Under the pieces are notes generated by a model. The model had not been told where the DNA came from, did not search any database, and saw only the letters and a list, made by a program, of their open reading frames with translations. Shown here in pieces: positions 22,300-34,338 of a stretch of 64,000 nt of DNA. The position numbers and the translations under genes were made by a program. This DNA is from Mantis religiosa (taxonomy: Eukaryota; Arthropoda; Insecta; Mantodea; Mantidae), in NCBI GenBank assembly GCA_030765055.1, contig JAUKNK010000147.1, positions 2,510,001-2,574,000 on the forward strand, written 5' to 3'. Every line of letters starts with the position of its first letter. The stretch's first letter is position 1.

Positions 22300-22690
22300 A
22301 TGTAGGATTAGGATTACTGTGGAGAGAATTTAGCACTGAAACCTGTGGATTATTGTATCTAAGCACAAACTGGGGCATCGTCAGGAGGAAGGATGAGGCG
22401 AGAGGAGAAAGAGCGCCGCTGACCCAAGGAATCACAACAGTGCCTGGACACCCACTGACACTTCTATCCTGAAAGAGATCACCAGATGAGAGAAGATGTG
22501 AAATGATAATGGAGATGAAATGAGTGACAGAAAATTCGGGGAATGTAATTAACCTACCCACCATTTGCCTTGCAACCCGGGAAAACCCTTGAAAAAACAC
22601 ATGGGTAAGGTTTGTCGGCAAAGGGAATCGAACCTGGGACTCCCAAATGCGGGCCACAGACTAAATCACCTGAGCCATCTCACTCAGTAA
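22300..22690 (-). mobile_element. tRNA-derived SINE (SINE-C)
   Basis: Minus strand: a tRNA-like head with box A-like gatggctcaggtga (22670-22683) and box B-like caggttcgattcc (22627-22640), followed by a body shared with 46780-47345 (the gggaatgtaattaacc and ccagatgagag phrases). Confidence 0.72.
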
Positions 22691-23070
22691 CTATTAAATA
22701 AATATTGTCGACAATAGCTCCAGCTAGTGTTATTTGTAGAAAGACAAGATGTTGCTTCCATCCTAAGATTTTTTTCTGGTAGTCATGTCTTAATATAATG
22801 ATACAGTTCATTTTTAAGCCAATATAAACAACATGAGTTATTGTGTCAATATTATAACAGAGTTTGCGTCTAAAATGTGTTCTTGTTGGCACTGAAAGAG
22901 GAATATAGAATTTTTTCAGAAGCTTTTGCTTCCAAAATATATTCTGTTAATTTACAGTGAAAGTAAAGAAAACATAACTTAATATTTCACTCATAATATT
23001 TATTCATCTTAAGGTGTAATTTGAATAATAACATTTTAGAAGTGCTAATATCACTTATATTCATCCACAG
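22691..23070. other. Intron sequence 5' of the ABCA exon
   Basis: Ends in the acceptor tcatccacag. Nothing else recognised. Confidence 0.55.
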
Positions 23071-23252
23071 GTAAAGGTGCACAATGGGATACATTGTTTC
23101 AACCTGCAGTCTCTTGGGACAACCTCGCTCTAGGCTATATATGGATTATGTTGATTTTTGATTCTCTCATTTATGTACTATTTGCCCGTTATCTTGAAGC
23201 TCTATTTCCTGGAGAATACGGAGTGCCAAAGCCGTGGTATTTTCCATTTCAG
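23071..23252 (+). CDS. ABCA-type transporter exon (end of membrane domain 1)
   Basis: An exon of 182 nt between acceptor tcatccacag and donor CAG|gtatgt; it enters in phase 1 and leaves in phase 0, so it joins 10081-10254 exactly. It encodes GKGAQWDTLFQPAVS, a helix with GYIWIMLIFDSLIYVL, and the family signature EALFPGEYGVPKPWYFPF. In ABCA3 proteins the equivalent stretch (QW...LLLDSxLYG...YxEAVFPGxxGxPxPWYF) is the last helix of membrane domain 1 and the start of the cytoplasmic linker. Splice sites and frame are intact, so this exon is likely functional. Confidence 0.93.
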
Positions 23253-23790
23253 GTATGTTATCTCACTGTATTTAGCATCTTTAATTTTTACAAGCAGCAT
23301 ATTCTACAGTAGAGAAATAGCACCTGATCATATTTTCTTCCTTTATTATTAATTGCAAATGGTTTTAAATTAAACTGACATAAAAGAAAAATAATTTTAT
23401 ATTTGGAGGATTATTGTTTAAGAAGTTATAGTAACAAATTACTTTTTGGAGAAAATATATTTTGTCAAATAATTTTCAAAATATTTATTTGGAATTGGAT
23501 TTAGGATAGAATTGAAAGTAAAATAACAAATTTAAGCTTGCCTTGTATATTTGTTTATTCATTGGCATTAAAAGAAATAGTTTTGAACTTTTCTGAGTAC
23601 AATTAATGTTTGAAAATCTTCTAAGCAGTCTCAGAAGTTATTAACTGTATGCTACCAAAGCAGGAAAAGTTTTTTTTTATATATGGTTGAATTTTTTTAT
23701 TTCAATTGTTCAGCACAATTAGTGCTATACAAATTGTGGAGCTATATATATAGTAAAATCAAAGTATACAGGGATAGAGGATACTCATAT
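23253..23790. other. Intron sequence, nothing recognised
   Basis: AT-rich, with a poly-T run near 23671 that may be the 3' poly(A) of the minus-strand Jockey element that follows. Confidence 0.5.
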
Positions 23791-26178
23791 TAGAGCCCTC
23801 AAGTAGACTGGTCTGATTAGTGTGAGTATAAATTAAATAACTTCTTCATTACATAGTAAATAAATATTATACAAATAAAATGTCCTGTGGCAAGCGTGCC
23901 TTCAGTCTTGGTGCAGCATTAAGGCGACGTCCCAGTTGGAAGAATAAAGCACCTGATACATAAGGAAGGTGAGCAAAGAATCTGCTTGTCGTTGTAGAGA
24001 TGTACTCATTAATGCTGACTATGTCCATTCTCTATGCAGCTGCGCATTCCGGATGTACCACGGGGCATTTACAGAAAATCGTAATATTCTGTTTTGAAAC
24101 ACCTGACTATGAGTAGGTGAAGCACATCCCCATACAGCACTGGTCTATAGAAGAAGTGATTGTAGAATACTCTTGTGTAGTAGCAGCGTACATGCGACTG
24201 GTAAAGAGGATTTGTGGTTGAGGATGGGATACAACTTGTGAAGACGAGCATAGGCTTGATTTAGTTTGCTTTTGATATGTGCACTCCATGTTAGTACACG
24301 ATCAAGATGGATGCCAAGATATTTGACTGCACAATCAGAAGATAATCAGGGGACTTCAGTGTTGTAGAGTCATATATTTGCCGGAGCAGCAGGCCTGCGC
24401 AAGGTTAAAAGCTTAAGAAGACATTTGCTTGGATTAAGTGCGATATGCCAGCGAGATAACCAGTGCAGGAAAATGTCCAGGTAGGATTGTAGGGTTGCAA
24501 CGGCAGTTTCGATTGAGAAGTGCGAGGTAAAGATGACTGCATCGTCAGCAAACAGTGCGGTACTTGTTGCAGGAAATTCAGGCATATCAGCAGTATATAG
24601 ACTGTAAAGAAGGGGCATAAGGACACTGCCCTGGGGCATGCCGGCTAAAATAGTATGGGGTGAGGAATACATTGAACCAAGATGCACAGGAAATTGGCAT
24701 TCCTGAAGATAGCTAGTAATTAAGTTAAGTAAGTAGAGCAGAAGACCTAGGTCATGTAGTTTATAAAGGAGGCCGTTGTGTCACACTCTATGAAATGCCT
24801 TAATAAAATCTAGGAATGCTGCCACAGTATACTCTTTGGCATCAAAGCTACGAGTAATATGTTCAGTAAGTCTAAGGAGCCGATGAGTACTAGAATGATG
24901 TCTAAATCCAAACTGTTGGGAAGGTATTACTGAAGTTTCAGAAACAAACTGAAGAAGTCGTTTTTGAACGAGCTTTTCCAGAAATTTGAACAGAGATGGT
25001 AAAGGACTAATTGGTCGACAGCTCTGTGGGGAACTAGGAGGTTTGTTAGCCTTTTGCAATGCAATGATCTCAGCAAATTTCCAGGCTTTAGGAAAATATG
25101 CAATGCGAAAAATTGCATTGTATAAAGAGGCCAGAAAGGCGATGGTCTTCTTTGTGAAGTGTTTCAATACAACTGGTGGAATAAGATCGTTTCCAGGGGC
25201 CTTCTTAGTGGGTATAAATTGAATAATAGATCGTACCTCGCTTGATGAAACCCACCTAATGGGCAACGGAGCCGTAGGCCGGGACGTACTTAGGTGCTCC
25301 TGAACATGTGCAGTGAAGGCAGGATCAAATGCCAGATTAGGTGTGAACGTAGATTCAAAGTAGGTAGCTAATGTTTCACACTTTACCGAGGTGGCGTTTC
25401 TGATTAGATTGTTGACTCGAAGCGGCGGCAATTGAAGCAGTTCCCGGAGTATCTTTTTCGTCACTTTCCAGAGCGAGCTGTTTGTAGGATAGATGATTGA
25501 GATTAAGTGTTGATAGCTGCTGTAACGGTGCTCATCCAAGCCATGCTTAACCTCGTGAATGAGTTGGTTAAGACGTTGTCGTTGCCAAGGCTCCTTATGG
25601 CATTGCCAAAGACCATGCATTTGGGGTTTAGCTCTAATCATCTTGAGAAGGTGATCTGGTATCCTGGTGATCTGGTGGCATGGCAATAAGAACGGTGTTG
25701 AATGGCACACGGAGGTGTGAATCACGTCTTGAAGATGCACTACAGCTGAATCAATATCTCTAGGTGTAGCAATAGTGCGAGGTATGTGTAGAAGAGTATC
25801 AATATTCCAAAGGAAAGCATTCCAATTGACAGGCCCAGTGATAAGGCGCTCTGGTGGCTGTGTTAATATGGAATCAAAGCAGAATTTAATAACCACAGGA
25901 CAGTGATCAGAATCAAGCTCTGGAAGAGGTTGCGTGTAAACTGGAAGTGTAAATTGTTTAAGAAGACCTATTTCCAAAATATCCGCGTGCACAGCGTGAT
26001 TGTAACAATAAAATGTTGACTCATTCGGAGCAATCACTTGAAGAGCAGAATCTAGCGTAGCCTGGAGTAGACAACGTCCATTGGGAGTGGTTTGACGAAA
26101 GCCCCATGCTTCACGTTTACTATTTAGATCCCCTAGGAGTATAGTGGGTTGGTTGTCGTCGAATAAATGTTGAATAAA
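23790..26178 (-). mobile_element. Jockey-type LINE, 3' part (endonuclease end, RT, C-terminus)
   Basis: Minus strand from 26178. The end of the endonuclease (LGDLNSKREAWG near 26110-26145, then SDHCPVV near 25900) leads into a 418-residue frame (26037-24781) with KKAPGNDLIPP, RPISPLP, QFGFRHHSST and RT motif A (AAFLDFIKAF). A frameshift near 24780-24690 precedes 24687-24370, with the GMPQGSVL and FADDAVIF motifs. The C-terminus continues with YLGIHLD. Catalytic aspartates of motifs A and C are present, but the frame is broken. The remaining 5' part lies at 27879-28160, beyond an inserted PLE. Confidence 0.88.
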
Positions 26179-26179
26179 T

Positions 26180-27878
26180 GCGGGATTAAAATAATAATAT
26201 TGGAAGAAGAAGACTATCGCAAAAAATGGACAGCCTTTTAAACGGAAAAGAATTTATTAAACCAGAAAACAATCCATTAAAGAAAGTATGCAAATCTGTG
26301 GAATTAGCAATTATAAACAGTAAAATCATGATTTAAAAGATAAATTTAACAATAAAATAGTCCAAAAACACCATACATATATGGTTTGCCCAAAATACAT
26401 AAACCTAATATTACCCTCAGACCAATAATTAATAACATTGATGCACCCACTTACCAACTATCAAAATGGCTGGTTCAGATCTTCAGATCGTTCACAAAAT
26501 TTGAAAATTTAAGTATCAAAAACTCGTATGAATTGTTAAATCTCCTGAAAGACATAAAGATCAACTCTACAGATGCTTTAGTTTCCTTTGACGTCATTTC
26601 TTTATATTCAAGTATACCTACCAATGAGCTTATTCCACTTCCCAAAAAATGGCTGGAATCAATACAAATAGCATCTGAAGAAATAGAAGAACTTTCATAA
26701 CTTACAGAAATTTGTATCAATCAAAATTTTTTCAGCTTTAATGGACAAATCTATAAACAAAAAAAGGACCTAGCTATAGTCAACCCATTGTCTCCCTTCT
26801 TGGCAGATTTATTTATGAGTGCTTTTGAAACACAAATTACAAAAGCTTTTCCAAATTATTTCAAAGTGTGGTATCGCTATGTTGACGACATTTTTGCAAT
26901 AGTACCTAAAACACTCATACAAGATGGTCTTAGACTTTTGAATATACAAAATCCAGCTATAAAATTAACATTTGAAACAGAATAGGATGGTGTGCTTCCC
27001 TTTTGGACATCAAGATCACAAAAATGTACATCAAACTCACTTTTGGTATTTACAGGAAACCGACACACACAAATAATTATAATAAGAACAACAGTTTCAA
27101 CCCAAAACAACACCAACATGCCATTTTGAACAGTTTAATCTTTCGAATGATCAACTTTCCACTAAACAGAGAAGATTATCAAGAAGAATACCTACACATA
27201 AAAAGTAGCTATATCCAATGGTTTCAACTATTAGTAGGCAAAATAGTTAACAGACTCAACAAAGCTAAGAAAATAAAACATACCACCACCCTGAAACCTA
27301 GAGGAGAAAAAGAGAAAAAACTTTCTTATAAAATTCACCTTCCATCCATCAGCCTATAACAAATTCCAAAAAATCTTCTCAAAACACAACATAACTCTTG
27401 CACCTCAAAATAGGTTTAATATCAGATATTTGTTAAAAGGCCCTCCAAAAATTTAATCACTACCAAAGAATGTCCAGGAATCTATGAGATCAAATGTGAA
27501 ACTTGCCCTAAAATTTATATAGGAAAAACAAAAACAAATATTATCATCAGAACTAAAGAACATATATGAAACATTAAAAATGGTGAAACAGAAAAATCAG
27601 CAGTGGCTTTTCACTTTTTGAATACTAGACTTGACATCAACTTGGAAACATCCCTAATAAAATATATTAATAACCCCATAGACCTTTACGAATGGGAAAA
27701 AATCTTCATTAACAAAAATCGTCATAAAGTCATGAATTTTGAAACTCCACCACCGGACATCTCTGACAAGTACATCATGCCATCTATTGACAATACGGAG
27801 AAAGAGGAAACCACTACAACTTGCACTAATCGTGTATCAGCTGATGATAGGAGCAAGAGCTCTTGAAATATGTCCTGT
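26180..27878 (+). mobile_element. Penelope-like element with intact RT core (PLE-D), inserted in Jockey
   Basis: Plus strand, 5'-truncated. Pieces in order: 26386-26697 (PKIHKPNITLRPII, LVSFDVISLYSS), 26701-26983 (NPLSPFLADLFM and YRYVDDIFAIV, the intact catalytic YVDD), 27003-27357, a GIY-YIG domain near 27478-27530 (GIYEIKCETC, IYIGKTKTN) and 27603-27866 (C-terminus). In-frame stops near 26698, 26983 and 27357 mean it is not functional. GIY-YIG next to a telomerase-like RT defines Penelope elements. The candidate target duplication gaataaa lies at 26172-26178 and 27879-27885. Confidence 0.88.
27838..27877 (+). ncRNA. Hammerhead-like ribozyme motif, best copy (PLE-D)
   Basis: This 40-nt motif reads CAG (stem I), CUGAUGA (perfect core), U (extra base), AGGAGC / loop AAGA / GCUCUU (6-bp stem II with one G-U), GAAAU, AU, GUC (classical cleavage triplet) and CUG (closing stem I). 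Stem III is two pairs, A-U and U-G. It overlaps the last codons and stop of the PLE protein and sits at the very 3' end of the element. The unpaired U between core and stem II deviates from the textbook hammerhead but is present in all lineages here. Hammerheads are known from Penelope-like elements. Confidence 0.65.
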
Positions 27879-28160
27879 GAATAAACAGTGTGAGTGGAGC
27901 AATGTGTCAATATCTTCTCGATTCACTTTTGAACAAAGAGAATGATGTTGAAGATGACGTTTCACAAGGATGGCAACAGCACCAGAGGCAATATTTGCAA
28001 TTGTGTCCTCCCGATATATGAAATAATTTGGAATCTTGAAGGTTTCAGAGGAGAGAAAATGAGTTTCACTTATGCATGCAATATCAACATTGTGGTGATA
28101 TAAGAAAGCCGTGAAGGAGGTTCTTTTCCCCTCAAACCATTGGCATTCCAATTTAGCAAT
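27879..28160 (-). mobile_element. Jockey-type LINE, 5' part (endonuclease N-terminus)
   Basis: Minus-strand frame 28151-27837 encodes TAFLYHHNVDIACISETHFL and AVAILVKRHLQHHSL, the start of an APE endonuclease with its catalytic Glu (SETH). It is the missing N-terminal side of the Jockey element at 23790-26178, cut off by the PLE insertion. No ORF1 is visible upstream. Confidence 0.82.
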
Positions 28161-28354
28161 GTAAGTTGAGAGAACAAGCGATTATGGACTACCATTGCAC
28201 AATATGAACTCAAGAAAAGATGTAATATAAGGAACAATGCGTGCAAGATAGGGAGTCAGAAATGAGCCAAGAGCATTAAAGAGGCTCATAGGACAGTCAT
28301 ATATATTTAATATATCATGTACCTTTACTGTATTATCCTGCTTCTCAAAGCATT

Positions 28355-28574
28355 ACCATGGCTTTATCTTTGTTAATAGAAACATCTCAGATAACGCACT
28401 GCTTATGAGTGAAAGGGGAACTGCCGCAGTTCTCAGATCTGTGCTAAGCACCCATGAACGCATCACTTCAGCCAATGAAATGCGTAGGAACCACAAATGA
28501 CAGATGTTATATGCACATGGGATTATCAGTATGTTATCTGAGAGGATTCTATTTCCAAAGGACAAATCCATGGT
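28355..28574. mobile_element. MITE-like inverted-repeat element
   Basis: A left arm starting ACCATGG (28355) and running to cagataac (28395) is mirrored by gttatctg (28533) to ccatggt (28574), with about 41-nt arms and several mismatches; weaker pairing continues inward. The middle is about 135 bp with no coding content. Layout and size fit a small non-autonomous DNA transposon. A target duplication was not resolved. Confidence 0.55.
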
Positions 28575-28599
28575 TAACATTTGAGCAGCACAATTATAC

Positions 28600-31000
28600 A
28601 TACAGAATGGAAAAAACAATAATTATTCCTATTCTAAAAAAAAGACAAATACCCGACCAAATAAATAATTACAGACCAGTTTCCTTGACAAGTGTAATTG
28701 CAAATACAGCAGAATGTATGATTTCAGCAAGGCTTAATTGGTTCTTAGAAAGTAATAACATATTAATAACTGCTCAAGCAGGATTTAGACAACACTTATC
28801 TACTAAAGAAAATACAATTCAACTGTCCAAAGATGTCAATGAATCTTTCAACAAAAATCAAGATACGCTGTCAGTTTTCATTGATTTTGAAAAAGCATAC
28901 GATTCAGTATGGAGGCATAAACTTCTTGAGAAACTTTGAAAACTAGGCATTCAAGATAACATGTTAAATTGGATCACTCAGTTTCTCTCTCAACATTTCT
29001 GTGCTACAAAATACAATGACAGTACATCCGAATTCCGACAAATAAAAATGGGCCTACCACAAGGTGCAGTGCTGAGTACAACCTTGTTCAACATCTACAT
29101 CAATGATTTTCCCGCGGCTGTATCAAACACAGAAATAAAGACAGCACATTTTGAAGATGTGGACATCTTCCCCACAAATAGAGAAATCCAAAACTTCAAT
29201 GAAAAAGGCTCTGATGCTATTGGAAGAGTGGACTGACAACAATTTGATGAACATAAATACTGATAAAACAACATTCCAAATATTTAACTTAAAAAAGAAA
29301 ATCACTAAATTAAATCTGCATTTCACGAAAATAAGCCTGAAACAAATATATGACACAAAATATTTAGGAACAATTTTTTATTCAAAATTATCTTGGAAGC
29401 ATCATATTGAAGCAGCAGTAAACAAATCAACAAAAAAATTTCAATTATTGAAAGATTAGCTGTAGTCAAGTGGGGCAGTAATCGGGAGAAACTGAACACC
29501 ACATACAAAACATTCATCAAGCCAATATTTCTTTATAAAGCAGAGGTAATAATTACTGCAAACAGTTCTAACATATATCACCTAGAAGTATGCCAAAATA
29601 AGGCCCTGCGACTAATAACCTGTGCCGCAAAATCAACTCCAATCACGGCAATGCAAGCCTTAACTTGGGAACTGTCTAACTTGAGAGGAGCAGGCACTAA
29701 TACAACATGAAAAAATATTTTGGTTAAAAACAACAAAATGGGGGGAAGATTACTACAACCAATCAAGATGAAAACACAAACAAGTTTCCTACAAAAAGTT
29801 ATGGAATTAAAAACAGATTTGAATCTTCCTAATTCTAAAGAAAACATTTTAATCAAAGAAAACCTACTGACTTTTGAACTAATTAACATTCAATTAGATT
29901 TAGAACAAATAGTTCCAAAATCTGAAACTTCTAAACCGGATTGATTTATGAGTCACTAAATTTACATAGTGTAAGCATAGTGGCTCATAAATCAAACTCA
30001 AAATTGAAGAATACTTCACTGTTAATAATGCTTCTGCTTTTAATATTTATTCAAAAACCTGTACTAAAAGAACTAGCATTAGAAGCTGTGAACAATAGAT
30101 ACCCACCTGAAGAATGGTTATAAATCTATACAGATGGATCTAACTTGGATAAAAACTCAGGAGCAGGAATTAAGTGTGTCCTGTTCTCATTCTATCAACC
30201 AGCAGGATAACACGCAACACATTTTGATGCAAAAGTAATGGCTATTCATATTTCACTCCAACACCTTCTATAAAGAATAAATTAAAAAATTGCTGTCATA
30301 CTTTCTGATTCTAAAGCAGCATTATGTGCAATAAGTTCATATAAAATGAGGTCAATCCAAATTAAAGAATGTAACAAAATGATCCAACAACTTCAAAAAC
30401 TACAGAAAATATGGATACCTGCACATTGTGGAATTGCTTGAAATGAATCAGCTGATTTTCTTGCCAAAAAAGGTGCAAATTTAATTCAGAACTAAAGTAA
30501 AAACTTAACCTTTACATCCATAAAAGGATTAATCAAAAGCAAATATGAAAAAAAAAACATTCAATATCTAATGAAGCCAAAGATAAAAAATGGAACATTT
30601 TCATTAAAAATTCAAAAATTATTCCAGAAATCCCACGTTAAGCTGCAGTAGCAAATTTTAGATTACTTACGGAACATGATTATTTGGCCAAACACTTACA
30701 CAGAATAGGAATTTATACAAGTGCAAATTGTCCTCTGTGCAACAAAGAAGAGGAAATTACTGAAGAACATCTTTTAACCTGTGAAGCCGTATCTGCCGGA
30801 CACATTACACAGAAATATTGGAGAGCAAGAGAGCTAATGGCTTCATTGCCAAAGCCTAGCATTTGAAAACAACAACATATGGCTTAAAATTCTATTAAGG
30901 GCTTGGGATTCCAAGAAAAGAAAAGTTGTTATGAGTATAACAACCGTATATCAAGTGATATACCCGTATATCAAGTGAATAGGTGAATCAGCAATTCTTA
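28600..31000 (+). mobile_element. LINE with RT and RNase H (I-type group), degraded
   Basis: Plus strand, starting within the RT. Frame 28454-28938 holds IPDQINNYRPVSLTS, AQAGFRQHLST and motif A FIDFEKAYDSVW. 28961-29236 has GLPQGAVL, but motif C reads HFEDVD in place of YADD. 29151-29459 holds NTDKT and YLGTIFYSKLSW. RNase H follows at about 30120-30490 (YTDGSN, ILSDSKAALC, PAHCGI, ESADFLAKK), and a CCHC zinc motif at 30728-30782 (CPLCN, then EEHLLTC). Stops and shifts recur throughout. The element is 5'-truncated. Confidence 0.85.
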
Positions 31001-31622
31001 GGTAATTTTAAAGTTATGCAAATTGGTAAGCTACAGATGGGCTTTAGGCCTGTATTTCTTACCCACTAATAGTATTTATTTGTTGAGATGAAGGCCATGT
31101 TCAGTGAAAAAGAAGTTTAGTGCAGACACTGTATCTTTGTTTGAATTCTGTCTGAAAAGCGAATATTCTTATTGATCCTTATAGACGATGTCTTCAATAA
31201 AACTAGCTGTAATCATATTTTTAAAAGTATAACATGTTGCTTTACCATGCATGTTTATATATGAAACACTGAAGTATACAGAAACAAAAATTTAAATTGC
31301 TTCAAAACAAATGCTTAGGTTTATTCACATCTCGCTAGAGCAGAAAGCAATTTATTTGTAAACTCAAATAGAACCAAACTCTATCAAAATAGCTTCACTA
31401 TTTATTATGACTCAAATATTGATACCTTTTTATGTATCTTAGATACTTTTTGTTGTATTTGTTGTGTTTTGAATTTACATTGAATCTTATACCTCTGTAT
31501 TTGTAAACATCTTATGTATCTTGAAATATCTTTCTTTGTATTTTAAACTGGCATATCTTATAACACAAATATCATATTTCTATGGACAAAATAAATAAAC
31601 GCAATACAATACAATGCAATAA
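31001..31622 (+). mobile_element. Probable LINE 3' UTR and tail
   Basis: AT-rich sequence closing with aaataaataaacgcaatac and a short ATACA-type repeat (31600-31622). It may be the 3' UTR of the LINE at 28600 or of a separate element. Its end lies only about 70 bp before the ABCA acceptor at 31691. Confidence 0.45.
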
Positions 31623-31692
31623 GCAAATGATATCGCCTCCCATGAGTGTAGTTCAGGTTGTTGACACTTAAAGAAGCTAATTTTTTTTCTAG

Positions 31693-31830
31693 CCATCGTT
31701 CTGGAGTGGGATTTTAAAATGTGCATCCCAAATGGATGAAATAAAGATTATAAGAACTAAGCCAGATGATGTGCATGAGGTGGAGCCAAATGACTTGAAG
31801 GCTGGCATACAAATAATACACTTACGAAAG
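31693..31830 (+). CDS. ABCA-type transporter exon (linker to NBD1)
   Basis: An exon of 138 nt, phase 0 at both ends, between acceptor ttttttttctag and donor AAG|gtattg. It joins 23071-23252 to give WYFPFQ-PSFWSG. It encodes the cytoplasmic linker, including VHEVEPNDLKAGIQIIHLRK, matching the ABCA3 pattern EAEPEDLxAGIxIxHLxK just ahead of the first ATP-binding domain. All 46 codons are open. The residues between PSFWSG and VHEV are the variable part of the linker. Confidence 0.93.
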
Positions 31831-32099
31831 GTATTGTTAAACAGTTTTCATTCAGCTTAGTCACTTTACCTCTGTTGTGCATGCATGTAAAATACTTATT
31901 GAAATTTGAGGTGTACAGTTGAAAAGAACTTATAAATTGTTTTCTTAATAAATAAAAATTTTTACTTCATTATTACTTTTGTTTCTTTGCCATGCAATGA
32001 TCTCAAATATTTGTTTATTATTTATTTGTTTACTTATTTTAGTGTTAAGTTATTGCATAAGTGGCCAGGGCTTATTCCGATAGATGTCATCCCAAACAC

Positions 32100-32153
<54 letters not shown>

Positions 32154-32285
32154 CCTATTATTTCCTATGAAGGGTAAAGGCCACCTATACTTAGGGCAGC
32201 TGTGTTGACTCCAATATGGTGAGCCATTCTTTGTTGGGTTTGCGTTGGTTTTCTCATGTTCCTATTCACACTTATTCACTTGCAC
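31831..32285. other. Intron sequence with (GA)n microsatellite
   Basis: A pure GA tract runs at about 32103-32150. No gene recognised. Confidence 0.85.
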
Positions 32286-32600
32286 TCACACTTGCCTACT
32301 CTTATGCTTGCACTTGTATTTTAGCGCCCATGGATCTCTACTTTCTTCAGTCTCGAGCTGTTGTGGACTATTGCTGTCCTGCTTGTGCTGTGTAGAAGTC
32401 CACCCATCTCTGTTGTAGTCTTCTTCCTTGGCATTTTCCTGTGTGCAGGTTCCAAACCATGATCTTACAGGTCTGTCATCCTTCAACCTCATGATGTGAC
32501 CTCCCCATTTCCACTTCAGTTTCTTAACCCTTAGCGCTACGTCTGCTGTTAATTTCATTTGTGACAGTGCAGTGTTGGAGATTTTTTCTGTTCATTTTGA
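32286..32600 (-). mobile_element. RTE-type LINE C-terminal fragment
   Basis: The minus-strand frame 32558-32286 starts near VALRVKKLKWKWGGHIMRLK, the LKWxWxGHxxR phrase found at the C-terminus of RTE-like ORF2 proteins (compare LKWYEHVLRMSE at 37370 in this window). Only a short relic remains. Confidence 0.6.
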
Positions 32601-33340
32601 TCCCAGTATCATGCAATCCATTTTTCTCTGGCCTATATGTTGTATTTTCATCTGCCTGCTTGTGGTGGACCACGTCAAACATAGAATTCTTTAGACAACA
32701 TATTAAGCATTTTAAGAAAATATAAAATCTAAAGATATTTTCCATGTAAAAGGAATGTTTGGGATGGTATAATTGCATGAAAATCTACCTTGTATACAAC
32801 TTTTTTCTGAAAATGCTTCTTTATGAGTTCAGTGATTGTGAAACATGATGAAATTTGTTTTCAGCAGGGTTAGGATTTTTAGGTGTGCACCCTTTTTGTA
32901 CGGTAAATTTATGCTCTTCGAAAAGATACCACAATATTAAGTTTTGCTTCTAGTTACCATAAGGGGCATCTTCTCATGCACCCTTTTCCTTTTTTGGGTA
33001 CTTTTATGCCCTTTTCCCCCACCAAGCCTGCAAGTTACCAGTGTCTAAATTCTATTATACAGGTTACTTTAACATTCTTCGAGTGCAATCTGGGTTCAAA
33101 TTCTTCGTGTTCAGCTCAAACATTTCATTACCCTTCGTTTTACATCGTGGGGCCTGTAATTTGATATTATGATACAAATAACATTTTTCATAACATTATA
33201 GGTGTTTACAAAATACAATAATGACCATGTTCTCCACTAGCAGATAGTTGTAAATTTATAATTCGTAGTAGATATTTTCTAGTAGTTGTTGTGCTTGACC
33301 CATTCAACCAGGTTTCAAACTTGTCACAAATGCAAACTTG
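32601..33340. other. Intron sequence, nothing recognised
   Basis: No coding or repeat signature I can name. Confidence 0.45.
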
Positions 33341-33344
33341 TTGT

Positions 33345-33575
33345 TTGTTTGTTTTTAATTTTACGTCCTCCAACGTTCAGTAATATCAGACTATGGGTGA
33401 AATGATGCTCAAATGAGTCCGGGGTCCATGGAGATTAGAGTTACCTGACATCATCTATCACGATAAGGGAAAACCCCAGAAAAAACCTTATCCAGCAAAC
33501 CCACCCTAAGCAAGATTCGAACTCGGGATCTCTTGAACGTGAGGCAGACACGCTACCATCAACACCACCATCCCC
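33345..33575 (-). mobile_element. tRNA-derived SINE (SINE-A)
   Basis: Minus-strand copy of the family at 6850 and 21165: gattcgaactcgggatctc (box B complement) near 33510-33530 and gctaccatcaacac (box A complement) near 33552-33565. Confidence 0.78.
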
Positions 33576-34009
33576 TTTTCCGCCTTTTTACTTTTAAGCT
33601 TCCTCTGTTTTACTCTATATTATTTTAATCAATATAAAATATTTAATTTTCAATTAACATTTCAGCATGCTGTGAACATGTGAAGAGTAAACCTAACTCT
33701 TTCAGTAAGTGCTGCATAGGAATTGAAAACACAACTACAATAGTGGAAAAAATTGTGTATGGCAAATTCTCTTTCCTTTGCTTTACCACTATAGAATAGA
33801 ATACTTTATTCGTCACATTACACTTACATAGTTGAGCAATAGTCATAAGTTGGTGACTCTTCAAAATTTAACTTTAAGATTAAAATTAATAAAAATGTAA
33901 ACTAAGACTGCAATACTATACAAATATAACTATTTGTGGCAAAAAATTCACTTATCTTTTGAAAATGATGTAAATTTTTCTTATTAATTGAAGAGATTTA
34001 TTTCGAAAA
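33576..34009. other. Intron sequence with a possible LINE tail
   Basis: agaatagaatactttattcg at 33794 resembles the complement of a LINE 3' end with AATAAAG and a TATTC-type tail on the minus strand. Nothing else recognised. Confidence 0.35.
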
Positions 34010-34338
34010 CCCTTGGATTGACAGAGTCAATATGCAAAATTCAATGCCACGGCCAGAATTTGAACCATGGATCTCCTGGTTTCCATCCAGTCGCTCTTAC
34101 CCATTGAGCTACCATGGCCAACTTGCCATCATGACATCAAATCCCCGAATTGACTCATACATTTCCCCGATAAACCACTAGGGGCTCTCACATCCGAGAT
34201 ACGCCATTTGTGGTGACTTACTGTTATAAGTACTTGATTAATTATTTAACTCTTATTAGTTAAGTTAATTGATGGAAATTAATTATTAATTTACACTAGC
34301 CGTGTACAGGCTAGTTTTCTTTGGATTGATAGAGTCAA
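34010..34338 (-). repeat. tRNA-headed repeat unit (SINE-B), first of a split tandem pair
   Basis: Minus strand: a head with a tRNA-like pol III promoter (complement of box B, ggccagaatttgaaccatgg, near 34051-34070; box A complement gagctaccatgg near 34106-34118), then a body with caccacaaatggcg and tgatggaaattaattatt. The unit ends in gatagagtcaa (34328-34338), which is also the start of the next unit, from which an RTE LINE separates it. Confidence 0.72.

Noticed and set aside
32103..32150. Arg/Glu repeat frame
   Set aside because: Translation of the (GA)n microsatellite.
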